In this document: positions 7,005-14,880 of the stretch, in pieces
How the letters are laid out: the number at the start of each line of letters is the position of its first letter
Position numbering within the stretch: the stretch's first letter is position 1
NCBI GenBank assembly: GCA_017617715.1
Contig: JAFZVQ010000014.1
Location: 1-58,780, forward strand
Source of the DNA: Bacteroidales bacterium
GTDB taxonomy: Bacteria > Bacteroidota > Bacteroidia > Bacteroidales > UBA932
Direction: 5' to 3'
Length of the DNA: 58,780 nucleotides
The notes under the pieces: generated by a model
Database searches by the model: none
The model's input: only the letters and a program-made list of their open reading frames with translations
Told to the model about the DNA's origin: nothing
Made by a program: the position numbers and the translations under genes

Positions 7005-9614
7005 ATGAGAAAGTCAGCTATATTTGCATTGATTGCCATGGCGACCGCAACAGTCGCCTGCAACAAAGAGAATTTCGAGGAGCAGCCCGTTCTCGGAGAT
7101 TCCAACAAAATCGTATTCACGGCAGAGCTTCCCACCAGGACGGCCACGGCCAACGACCAGACAGTCACCTGGGTGGCCGGCGACGAAGTTAAGTTCGTCT
7201 GGGCAGGCGGCAGTGCAACTGCTACCGCGTCCGCGTCCGGAGCAAGCACCACTTTCAGCGTTGAGGTGGCTGACGGCATCACTGAACTTTATGCAGTGTA
7301 TCCTGCTTCTGCCGGTGGCAGCTACGACGAGGGCAATGTGAACGTCCACTTCAACGGCTCCCGCACAGACGGATCCTTCGCAGCAAACGACATCTGCGTC
7401 GCAAAGGCTGTCAAGAACGGCGACACCTGGAGCACAACGCTGGAATTCAAGAATGCGGCCTGCCTGCTCAAGGTCGGCGTATCCAGCAGTTCCGTGGACA
7501 AGATCCAGGTCTTCGCAGGGAACGGTGAAGCCATTGCAGGTTATCTCCCTATAAATATTGATGGGAGCGGGGCCCCGTCTCTCGGTGAAGTGCTCGTCAG
7601 CCCGAGCGACCACGTTACAATGACCGTCAGCGGTCCCGGAGACTATTATATCCCCATGCTTCCCGGCGTCACTCTCAGCAAGGGTTTCCAGGTGAAACTT
7701 TTTGAGGGAGAAAATCAGCTCACCCCCTTCTATTACAACGGTTCCTTTACCACCACCCGCGGCCAGATCGTGAAACTTGACAATCTGGAAGCCCATGCCG
7801 GCCAGTACTACGTTACCCCTTCGGGAGCAGGTTCCAAAGCCGGTCAGAGCTGGAGCCAGGCTATGGACATCGACAAATTCAAGGCTTTTGTCACCAATCA
7901 AGACAACCACTTCATCTTAAAGGGATCGACTTTCCATTTCTCGGCCGAAGAGTTCTCCTTCGGCGATGATTATCTGGTGCTGCATTACCCTGATCACAGC
8001 AAAGTCGCTTTCACATTGGAAGGAACCGTGACGGCCTCCGACACGACAGTTTTCGTTGGACGCACCAACACCAGCGACAGCAATAAGGCCGGCGTTCTAT
8101 GGCCGCAGGCCAACTCGAATATCACCGTCAAGAACGTCAAGTTCACCGGGACCAACGGCAAAGGCAATTCTGCCGCCATTCGTCTCAATAACGGCGCCGA
8201 AACGTTTACACTTGACCATTGCTATTTCCGTGACAACGAGACCGATGGCAACGGAGCGGCAATAGCTGTCTACAACAGCTGCGCCCTTACCGTAAAGAAT
8301 TGTTCTTTCTCCAACAATTCAGGCATTGGAGGAGCCCTGTTCTTAAATAGCGGATCTGCTACCGCTGTAATTGAAGACAGCGAGATTAAAAACAATACTT
8401 ACGGCGCCATACGTGCAGACGCGGCAAGTACAATCGAGATTACACGCACCAATTTCACCGGTAACGACGGCGTTAACTATAGTGGGCCTGCGGTCCGCTT
8501 TGGCGGAAGCCCCACAGTAACCATCACTGACTGCGACTTCGTAGGAAACCATTGTAATTCAGGAGCAGGTACTATTGCGGTGAGTTCCAGTACCGTCGAC
8601 CTCAACGTAATCGGCGGCAAGTTCGAAGGAAATCATGCGGACGGCACCACCAATGACGACTCCGCCGGCGCCGTTATCTACGATTGGGGTGGCAGCACCG
8701 TTACCTTCACGGATGTCCTTTTCAAGGAGAATTATAACAATGTGGGCACCAATACCCAATCGGGAGGAATCATCAGGTTGGGGAAGAACACTTGCGTGGC
8801 AAGATTCAATGGCTGCACTTTCGACGGCAATTACTCATACCGTTCCTATTCTGACAACCCTTCCAACGCTTCGCTGGCTGCCATAATCCAGAACCGCCAG
8901 GGAGGAGCCAAGTATTACTTTAACGCCTGTGAGTTCAAGCATAATTCCTCCGGTCTGGACAGCGAGCGCATAGGTGGCTTTTACGGAATGTTAGTCGCGG
9001 CATACAGTACTTGCACCATTGGAATGAACAACTGCTCTATCCACGACAACTACGGCCAGCGCAATCCCGAAGAACCTCAGACTACCTGGTTCCACCTCAG
9101 CAATACCTCAAACACTTTCATCCTCAGCAACAGTACCATCATCGGAGACGCCCAGCGCACTCCTCAGATGGGCGGAGCCGTGCACAAGGATCACTGGAGT
9201 GTGCTTAAACTCAACACAACAGGTAATTACTATCTCCTGAATGATATCATTTGTTCCAAATTTTCCGACGGTTGCGGCATCTGGTGCGGTGCAGGGAACA
9301 CTTCCATCAATGCCTATTATACCAAGATGAGTCCGGAAGGAGACGGCAGGGCCGTTTGGACCAATAATACCGGAGCTGGATTCAACTACTACTCCGCCTA
9401 CCTGGGAAGCTACGACGGAACTCACGTTTGGAACGGCACCTTCAGCGCCGGTACCAACAAGGATTCGTTCGCTGCGACTTCCGATGTCAACGCCCAGATT
9501 GAAGCTGCTGACGCCGGCTTCTACGCCTGGCTGAACAGCATAGGCGCCCTCGGCAAGGACATCAACGGCAACAACCGCGGCGCCACATCCTGGCCCGGCT
9601 GCTACCAGAACTAG
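7005..9614 (+). CDS. lipoprotein with fimbrillin-like N-domain and right-handed beta-helix
   Basis: An 869-residue surface-type lipoprotein. The lipobox TVAC places the lipidated Cys at 19, followed by NKENFEE, an acidic/Lys-rich context typical of surface-exported Bacteroidetes lipoproteins. Residues about 30-265 resemble the fimbrillin-type domain (IVFTAELPTRTAT, then TWVAGDEVKF, later a YYIPMLPG strand and a GQIVKLDNL end). From about 330 to 780 the repeated pattern of TVKNCSFSNNSG, VTITDCDFVGNHC and ARFNGCTFDGNYS is that of parallel beta-helix repeats with Asn ladders. The C-terminus (DINGNNRG then GCYQN) resembles the choice-of-anchor Q ending. No catalytic lyase residues can be assigned. 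Probable role: adhesion or glycan binding. Two small peptide ORFs precede it, and a perfect terminator follows. Confidence 0.82.
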   Translation: MRKSAIFALIAMATATVACNKENFEEQPVLGDSNKIVFTAELPTRTATANDQTVTWVAGDEVKFVWAGGSATATASASGASTTFSVEVADGITELYAVYPASAGGSYDEGNVNVHFNGSRTDGSFAANDICVAKAVKNGDTWSTTLEFKNAACLLKVGVSSSSVDKIQVFAGNGEAIAGYLPINIDGSGAPSLGEVLVSPSDHVTMTVSGPGDYYIPMLPGVTLSKGFQVKLFEGENQLTPFYYNGSFTTTRGQIVKLDNLEAHAGQYYVTPSGAGSKAGQSWSQAMDIDKFKAFVTNQDNHFILKGSTFHFSAEEFSFGDDYLVLHYPDHSKVAFTLEGTVTASDTTVFVGRTNTSDSNKAGVLWPQANSNITVKNVKFTGTNGKGNSAAIRLNNGAETFTLDHCYFRDNETDGNGAAIAVYNSCALTVKNCSFSNNSGIGGALFLNSGSATAVIEDSEIKNNTYGAIRADAASTIEITRTNFTGNDGVNYSGPAVRFGGSPTVTITDCDFVGNHCNSGAGTIAVSSSTVDLNVIGGKFEGNHADGTTNDDSAGAVIYDWGGSTVTFTDVLFKENYNNVGTNTQSGGIIRLGKNTCVARFNGCTFDGNYSYRSYSDNPSNASLAAIIQNRQGGAKYYFNACEFKHNSSGLDSERIGGFYGMLVAAYSTCTIGMNNCSIHDNYGQRNPEEPQTTWFHLSNTSNTFILSNSTIIGDAQRTPQMGGAVHKDHWSVLKLNTTGNYYLLNDIICSKFSDGCGIWCGAGNTSINAYYTKMSPEGDGRAVWTNNTGAGFNYYSAYLGSYDGTHVWNGTFSAGTNKDSFAATSDVNAQIEAADAGFYAWLNSIGALGKDINGNNRGATSWPGCYQN
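9547..9611 (+). repeat. 65-bp direct repeat, copy 1 (3' end of beta-helix gene)
   Basis: This stretch encodes the last residues of the beta-helix lipoprotein and recurs at 11196-11260 with a single mismatch (GCCACATCC versus GCCACCTCC). The two copies bracket 1,584 bp containing the HTH-YhcG nuclease gene. Confidence 0.9.
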
Positions 9615-9634
9615 CCTCCGGCAACGCACCTAAG

Positions 9635-9670
9635 AAAAACGGCCCGTGGCATAATGCCCGGGCCGTTTTT
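9635..9670. terminator. bidirectional intrinsic terminator
   Basis: A 12-bp perfect stem, AAAAACGGCCCG paired with CGGGCCGTTTTT, with an inner GGC/GCC extension and a small loop. A/T tracts on both outer sides let it serve both the + strand lipoprotein gene and the - strand nuclease gene, whose TGA begins at its edge. Confidence 0.9.
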
Positions 9671-11142
9671 CAATTTTCTCCAGTTTGTTTTTCTTCTTTG
9701 TACCTTCTAAAATCCTCTTCCGTGATATTCTCCAGCATGTACTTGCGGATATCATCCTCGGAGGGTAACTGCAAACGGTATTTGCTGACGAAGATGTTCT
9801 GCGAAAGCCCCTCTATTGAGTACTTGACGGTGGTTTCACCATAGTCGGTGCAAAGAAGAATGCCGATGGGGGGATTGTCATCCTCCTGCATTACCTCGTG
9901 CTTGTAGTAGTTCATATAGAGGTTCATCTGCGAAGCGTACTCGTGGCGGAAGCGGTCAATCTTCAGGTCTATAATGACGTGACATTTCAAGATGCGGTGA
10001 TAGAAAATGAGGTCGGCCTTGAAATAGTCTTGATCTACAAGAATGCGCTTCTGGCGATACTCGAAACAAAAACCGCGTCCCATCTCCAGGAGGAACCGTT
10101 GCAGATTGTTGAGAATAGCTGTTTCCAGGTGGGTTTCCGTATTGTCTTCATATGGCCTGACTCCCAGAAACTCCAGTGTGACAGGATTATGAATAATCTC
10201 CTTCGGAGTTATCTGCTGCGCATTCTTGGCAGTAAGCCTTTGGAGAGCTTTTTTATCCTTCGACATACCCATGCGTTCATAATAGAGGGAAGAGACCTGT
10301 CGGTCGAGTTCTTTTTGTGTCCAACAGCCGCGAATTGTCTCCTGCTCGTAAAAGGCACGTTTCAATGGATCATTAATCGTAGCTAAATACGATAATATAG
10401 TATAGTTCAGCCGGTAGAATAGCCTTTCCGGTGGTGTGCGCCATTCTTCCAATTCGGCTGTTTTTGACTGCCGAATTATTTCTTGTTTTTGGGCGGGGTC
10501 TTCAAATTCGGCGGTTGAAAACAGCCGAATTGGGAACCGCTCGTCATTCTCCAGCCATAAACGGTTGGTTTCTAAAAACTTGACAATTACAGAGCCAAGT
10601 GACGGGTATACTTTATATACGTGTCGATAATCACGTAACCGGCGAAGATTGAAGCCTCTTTGATTCAATCTTTCAGATAATCGATCCAGTAGCTTCTCCC
10701 CATATTTAGCCCGGTCTTCACCGTGCTGTTCAAACTCGACAATGTAATACCCGACCAGCCAGTTTCGGGCAGTCAGTGAAAGATTGACAGCATGCGCAGC
10801 CTGAGCCTGCAGAGCATCCTGAATGAGGTTGATACGCCCCACCAAAGAATCAAAGGTCAGGTTTTCAGAACAGCTTTGCAATGCCTCATTGTCATCTTCA
10901 TGCGGCACAATTGTCATTTCTTTCAAGTCCGGCTCTTCAACGTAACCCACAAGCATCTCAAACGGCACTCCAAGCACATCTGAGGCCTTGTGGATGGTCT
11001 CCAGGTTCTTGGACTTGAACAGCACCTTCACATTCTGCTTCCGGATGCCCATCCGTCTGGCGAATTCGCTCTTGCTCATCCCGATCCGCTCCAGCAGCGC
11101 CTCCCCTTTTGCTTCAAAATAAATCTGATTCATAGTTCCCAT
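9670..11142 (-). CDS. HTH (XRE-like) - YhcG/DUF1016 PD-(D/E)xK nuclease fusion
   Basis: A DNA-binding N-terminus is fused to a YhcG-type nuclease. The helix-turn-helix (about 10-65: IGMSKSEFARRMGIRKQNVKVLF, then IHKASDVLGVPFEMLVGYVE) is Cro/C1-like. The DUF1016 N-terminal domain follows (ARNWLVGYYIVEFEQ, then KLLDRLSERLNQRGF). The C-terminal nuclease has ADLIFYHRILKCHVIIDLK, with the catalytic Asp and the Asp-x-Lys pair about 15 residues apart. YhcG proteins occur as accessory or defence-associated nucleases; the substrate is unknown. Two ATGs (11142 and 11133) are possible just after a TACCTTTG box at 11149-11156; the TTG at 11151 lies inside that box and is rejected. The gene is more AT-rich than its neighbours and bracketed by a 65-bp direct repeat, both consistent with acquisition. 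Confidence 0.88.
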   Translation of the reverse strand: MGTMNQIYFEAKGEALLERIGMSKSEFARRMGIRKQNVKVLFKSKNLETIHKASDVLGVPFEMLVGYVEEPDLKEMTIVPHEDDNEALQSCSENLTFDSLVGRINLIQDALQAQAAHAVNLSLTARNWLVGYYIVEFEQHGEDRAKYGEKLLDRLSERLNQRGFNLRRLRDYRHVYKVYPSLGSVIVKFLETNRLWLENDERFPIRLFSTAEFEDPAQKQEIIRQSKTAELEEWRTPPERLFYRLNYTILSYLATINDPLKRAFYEQETIRGCWTQKELDRQVSSLYYERMGMSKDKKALQRLTAKNAQQITPKEIIHNPVTLEFLGVRPYEDNTETHLETAILNNLQRFLLEMGRGFCFEYRQKRILVDQDYFKADLIFYHRILKCHVIIDLKIDRFRHEYASQMNLYMNYYKHEVMQEDDNPPIGILLCTDYGETTVKYSIEGLSQNIFVSKYRLQLPSEDDIRKYMLENITEEDFRRYKEEKQTGEN

Positions 11143-11148
11143 TTTTTG

Positions 11149-11156
11149 CAAAGGTA
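11149..11156 (-). promoter_or_regulatory. -7 box (TACCTTTG) for the HTH-YhcG gene
   Basis: The minus strand reads TACCTTTG, 6 nt before the first ATG (11142) and 15 nt before the second (11133). A nearly leaderless transcript is implied for the first start. Confidence 0.55.
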
Positions 11157-11195
11157 ATACATAAATATTACTTTTGCAAGATTAAACCATAATTC

Positions 11196-11260
11196 CCCTC
11201 GGCAAGGACATCAACGGCAACAACCGCGGCGCCACCTCCTGGCCCGGCTGCTACCAGAAC
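11196..11260 (+). repeat. 65-bp direct repeat, copy 2 (remnant of lipoprotein 3' end)
   Basis: Matches 9547-9611 in 64 of 65 bases. Here the stop codon TAG of the lipoprotein has become CAG, and no gene body precedes it, so it is a non-coding remnant of a gene end. It arose either by a duplication around an inserted gene or as the leftover of a lost paralogue. Confidence 0.9.
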
Positions 11261-11291
11261 CAGTCTGAAATAAACACGAATGAATACAGAT

Positions 11292-11343
11292 TTAGTAAGC
11301 ACTCAGTTACTAAACAATTACTTACTAACTTGTTTCTTACTAA
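11292..11343 (+). promoter_or_regulatory. four TTACTAA-type iterons at exact 15-bp spacing
   Basis: TTAGTAA at 11292, then TTACTAA at 11307, 11322 and 11337: four heptamers with exactly 15-bp phasing. The first is the reverse complement of the other three. The array runs directly into the -7 box at 11353, and the -33 TTG lies between the last two heptamers. It looks like a cooperative operator for a repressor or other DNA-binding protein acting on the ATPase gene promoter. Confidence 0.6.
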
Positions 11344-11360
11344 ATAAATGCTTATATTTG
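11330..11360 (+). promoter_or_regulatory. promoter of the AAA ATPase gene (TTG-N20-TATATTTG)
   Basis: TTG at 11330-11332 is separated by 20 bp from TATATTTG at 11353-11360, close to the Bacteroidetes consensus. The ATG follows at 11384, giving a leader of about 19 nt. The promoter is interleaved with the 15-bp heptamer array. Confidence 0.65.
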
Positions 11361-11383
11361 CGAAAGAATAACATTAATGCGCA

Positions 11384-12499
11384 ATGGATCAAGTATTTAC
11401 TTTCGGCAAGCCGGTTGATAATGAGATGTTTACTGACAGGGAGGCGGAGTCGGTCAGGCTTAAGGCAAACTTTGAGAGTGGAATCAACACATTTATTATT
11501 TCGCCAAGAAGATGGGGTAAGACTTCATTGGTAAAAAAAGTAATCAAAGAATCCGACAAGAATGGTGTAATCTATGTATTTGCAGATGTATTCAAAACAA
11601 AAACCCCATACGAGTTTTGCGAAACGCTTGGGAATGCCATCCTGAAGCAAACTTCTTCCGCTTTTGAGGAACTGGTTTCAAATGCGCAGAAACTTTTAGG
11701 GAGGATTCATGTGGGAGTTAATCTGTCGCCCGACCAGGCAAATCCCCTAAAACTGCAATTTGGCATAGAGGAGGATCAAAAAACAATAGAGGAGATTCTT
11801 ACGCTTCCCCAACGGATTGCAGAAAAGAAGAAGACAACTATTGTCGTGTGCATTGATGAATTCCAGCAGATTGCGGATTACGATGACAGCCTCACCTTTC
11901 AGAAAGAACTGAGAACCATATGGCAACACCAAAGTAACGTGTCTTATTGTCTGTTTGGAAGTAAGCGTCATATGATGGAGGGCTTGTTCGATGACGAGAC
12001 AAAACCTTTTTACAAATTCGGTGATATCTTATACTTGAAAAGAATTCCGCTCTCTTACTGGATAGCCTACATTTCCAAACGATTCTCTACAGCCGGAAAG
12101 ACTATTACCGATGAACAGATCGAAAGAATATGCACGACTGTTGATTATCATTCTTCATACGTTCAGCAATTGAGCTGGTACGTATATCTGTTTTCTGACA
12201 AAATAGTAACTGAAGAAGATATCGATAAAGGCATAAAAGAGCTGATTGACCAGAATACTGCGTTGTTTGAAAGTCGGACAGAAGGTCTTTCTCCTCTCCA
12301 GATGAGAATGTTGCTGGCGGTGTCTGAAGGGATATACGATGGTTTTTCTTCCTCGGGTGTAATCAAAAAGTATAAACTGGGATCATCTGCTGCTGCAATT
12401 GCCACCAAAAAAGCACTCCTGGAGAAAGGACTGGTATTTAATGAAGATAAAAGGATTCAACTGTCAGATCCAGTTCTCGGACTGTGGATGAAGTTATGA
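11384..12499 (+). CDS. archaeal-type AAA ATPase (ATPase_2/COG1672-like)
   Basis: A 371-residue cytoplasmic P-loop protein. Walker A is SPRRWGKTSL (Lys46) and Walker B is TIVVCIDEFQ (Asp158-Glu159), followed by a sensor-like segment (YCLFGSKRHMM). The C-terminal part carries a winged-helix-like region (LSPLQMRMLLAV, then SSGVIKKYKLGSSAAAIATKKALLEKGLV). This order is typical of the prokaryotic ATPase_2 family (STAND-like), often present in several genomic copies and of unknown function; a signalling or defence role is sometimes proposed. No nuclease domain is fused to it. The gene is clearly more AT-rich than the PUL genes that follow and has an elaborate promoter with four phased heptamers, which suggests horizontal acquisition and dedicated control. 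Confidence 0.86.
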   Translation: MDQVFTFGKPVDNEMFTDREAESVRLKANFESGINTFIISPRRWGKTSLVKKVIKESDKNGVIYVFADVFKTKTPYEFCETLGNAILKQTSSAFEELVSNAQKLLGRIHVGVNLSPDQANPLKLQFGIEEDQKTIEEILTLPQRIAEKKKTTIVVCIDEFQQIADYDDSLTFQKELRTIWQHQSNVSYCLFGSKRHMMEGLFDDETKPFYKFGDILYLKRIPLSYWIAYISKRFSTAGKTITDEQIERICTTVDYHSSYVQQLSWYVYLFSDKIVTEEDIDKGIKELIDQNTALFESRTEGLSPLQMRMLLAVSEGIYDGFSSSGVIKKYKLGSSAAAIATKKALLEKGLVFNEDKRIQLSDPVLGLWMKL

Positions 12500-12563
12500 T
12501 GGGAAAGGCGAGATTGTTGCAACTAAAGGCATTATCGTTCTAACTGTCAGTTCCATCCGGGCG

Positions 12564-12571
12564 TATTTTTG
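12564..12571 (+). promoter_or_regulatory. -7 box (TATTTTTG) of PUL-A first gene
   Basis: TATTTTTG ends 5 nt before the ATG at 12577, implying a leaderless transcript for the EEP-GH27 gene and the genes after it. Confidence 0.55.
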
Positions 12572-12576
12572 CATTT

Positions 12577-14880
12577 ATGAAAGCGTTATTGTCTCTATTG
12601 CTGCTTCTGCCGTGGTCACTCTTCGCCCAAGATGAAGACCGCCTGACAGTCGCGTCCTTCAACGTCCGTTTCCTTGACGACAACCGTCCGGAGTACGACT
12701 ATAAGTTCGGCGGACAGCCCTGGAGCGTCCGGAGGCCGGCCGTGAAGGCATTTTTCCTTCAGAACGACATCGATGTGGCCGGGCTTCAGGAGGTGCGCCG
12801 CACGCAGGCGGCCGACCTTGAGGAAGACCTCGGCGACGAATGGTTCATCTATTGCCCGGGGCGCCTGAGCGGCGGCAGGATGGTGCGCACCTCCGACGAA
12901 TCCACTGGCGTAATGTATCGGAAGTCCCGATTCAAGCTCTTGGACCACGGGTGCTTCTGGCTGAGCGACACCCCCGCCGGCACCGCATCGCTCCGCAAGG
13001 GGCAGAATTATCCCATCATCACCTCCTGGCTCCACCTGGAAGATAAAAAAGGCGAACAGCTTTGGTTTTTCTCGGCCCACATAAGCTGGTCCGTGGATGA
13101 GAATCCGGAGTTGCCGGACCAGGAAGTCGAAACGCTCCTGTCCGAGATGGAAAAACTGACCGGTCTGAACCGGGCCGATTTCAGGACAGCTCCAATATTT
13201 CTCGTGGGAGACTTGAACAATTCTCCGGAAAAGTCGGCCATCCAGACCCTTAAAGGCCGGTTCCGGGACGCCCGCACCAGCTGCCCGGAAACAGAATCCA
13301 CCGAAAGGAAGACTTTCCACAACTGGGGGAAGGAAAAAGGCTCCGGCATCATTGACTACATCTTCTATGGGACCGGAAAGCCCCTGGAATACATAGTAGA
13401 CAACACCAGCTACGCTCCGGAAGTCAAATACCTCTCCGACCATTATCCCATACTCCTGCGGCTCTCCCGCACACCGGACAAGTATTGCCTCACCCCCCAG
13501 GCACCAGCCAGGCCGCGGTACAACGGCCCTGCAGTGCTTGGGGCCCGTCCAGGCCGCCCTATCTATTTCCGCCTGCCCTTCTCCGGGCAGCGGCCCATGA
13601 AGTTCAGCGCCTGCCGTCTTCCCAAGGGGCTTAAGCTCGACCGCAGCAGCGGAGTGGTGAGCGGCAGCGTCGATAAGGCCGGAGACTATACCATCACCTG
13701 GAAGGCACAGAACAAAGCCGGGTGCGGCAAGGGAAAGATGGTCCTCAAGATAGGAGACACCATCGCCCTGACTCCTCCCATGGGCTGGAACAGCTGGAAT
13801 TGCTGGGGACTGGAAGTTTCTCAGGAAAAGGTTCAGGAATCGGCCCGGGCGCTTATTTCAAGCGGGCTGGCAGATTACGGATACAGTTATATCAACATAG
13901 ACGATGCCTGGCAGGCCTCCGAGCGCAGCGCCGACGGCACGCTCCTACCGAACGACAGGTTCCAGGACATAGCCGCCCTTGGGGACTGGCTTCACTCAAA
14001 CGGCCTTAAGCTTGGCATTTATTCCTCTCCCGGAGACCGCACCTGCGGAGGATATCTCGGTTCCCTGGGACATGAGCGGCAGGATGCCAATACCTGGAAC
14101 TCCTGGGGCGTGGATTACCTGAAATACGACCTCTGCGGCTACCGGTCGCTCCTTAAGGAAATGCCGACGGTAGGGAAAGAAGAGCACATGAAGCCGTATC
14201 TTCTCATGAAAGAAGCGCTTCTGCAGCAGCCAAGGGATATCGTCTATTCCATCTGCCAATATGGCCTCGAAGACGTCTGGACCTGGGGAGAAGAAGCCGG
14301 CGGCAACCTCTGGCGTACTACGGGAGACCTGTGGGACAAATGGGAACGTGTAGTCCGCATCGGCTTCGTCAAGCAGCGTCCTGCCGTATCATATTCAGGC
14401 CCCGGGCATTGGAACGACCCCGACATGCTCGTAATAGGCAAGGTTGGCTGGGGCGAGGGACTTCGCGATAGCAGGCTCAGCGCCGACGAGCAGTATTCCC
14501 ACGTCTCGCAGTGGGCCCTCCTTGCCGCCCCGCTTATGATCGGCGGAGACCTTTCCTGCGTGGATGAATTCACGCTTAACCTACTCTGTAACAACGAGGT
14601 AATTGCTGTCGACCAGGACCCTCTGGGCAAGCAGGCCGACTGCCTTTGGGAAGACGAAACGATTCAAATCTGGGGGCGTCCCCTGTCGGACGGATCCTGC
14701 GCCGCCGGCATATTCAACCTGGGAGAACGCGCGGTTGAAACCGACATTCCGGAGATGCTGTCAAAGGCAGGATATCCGAATGCCCGCGCCTGTCGGGACC
14801 TGTGGCGGCAGGAAGACTGTCCGGATCATGTCTGCATACCGTCACATGGCGTAATTCTGGTGAAGTATTATGCTGAATAA
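12577..14880 (+). CDS. EEP phosphodiesterase - Ig-like linker - GH27 alpha-galactosidase fusion
   Basis: A 767-residue secreted protein (signal peptide MKALLSLLLLLPWSLFA). Residues about 22-300 form an endonuclease/exonuclease/phosphatase domain with all canonical motifs: SFNVRF, GLQEVRR, SAHISW, GDLNNS, IIDYIFY and LSDHYP. A putative Ig domain follows (about 315-395). A GH27 barrel runs from TPPMGWNSWNCWG (about 400), with nucleophile Asp518 in KYDLCGY, acid/base Asp584 in WRTTGDLWDKW, and PGHWNDPDML. GH27 enzymes remove alpha-galactose (or alpha-GalNAc). One polypeptide thus carries a glycosidase and a phosphoester-cleaving fold, suggesting a phosphorylated, alpha-galactosylated substrate; this is inference. 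It overlaps the regulator gene at 14870 by 11 nt. Confidence 0.92.
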   Translation: MKALLSLLLLLPWSLFAQDEDRLTVASFNVRFLDDNRPEYDYKFGGQPWSVRRPAVKAFFLQNDIDVAGLQEVRRTQAADLEEDLGDEWFIYCPGRLSGGRMVRTSDESTGVMYRKSRFKLLDHGCFWLSDTPAGTASLRKGQNYPIITSWLHLEDKKGEQLWFFSAHISWSVDENPELPDQEVETLLSEMEKLTGLNRADFRTAPIFLVGDLNNSPEKSAIQTLKGRFRDARTSCPETESTERKTFHNWGKEKGSGIIDYIFYGTGKPLEYIVDNTSYAPEVKYLSDHYPILLRLSRTPDKYCLTPQAPARPRYNGPAVLGARPGRPIYFRLPFSGQRPMKFSACRLPKGLKLDRSSGVVSGSVDKAGDYTITWKAQNKAGCGKGKMVLKIGDTIALTPPMGWNSWNCWGLEVSQEKVQESARALISSGLADYGYSYINIDDAWQASERSADGTLLPNDRFQDIAALGDWLHSNGLKLGIYSSPGDRTCGGYLGSLGHERQDANTWNSWGVDYLKYDLCGYRSLLKEMPTVGKEEHMKPYLLMKEALLQQPRDIVYSICQYGLEDVWTWGEEAGGNLWRTTGDLWDKWERVVRIGFVKQRPAVSYSGPGHWNDPDMLVIGKVGWGEGLRDSRLSADEQYSHVSQWALLAAPLMIGGDLSCVDEFTLNLLCNNEVIAVDQDPLGKQADCLWEDETIQIWGRPLSDGSCAAGIFNLGERAVETDIPEMLSKAGYPNARACRDLWRQEDCPDHVCIPSHGVILVKYYAE

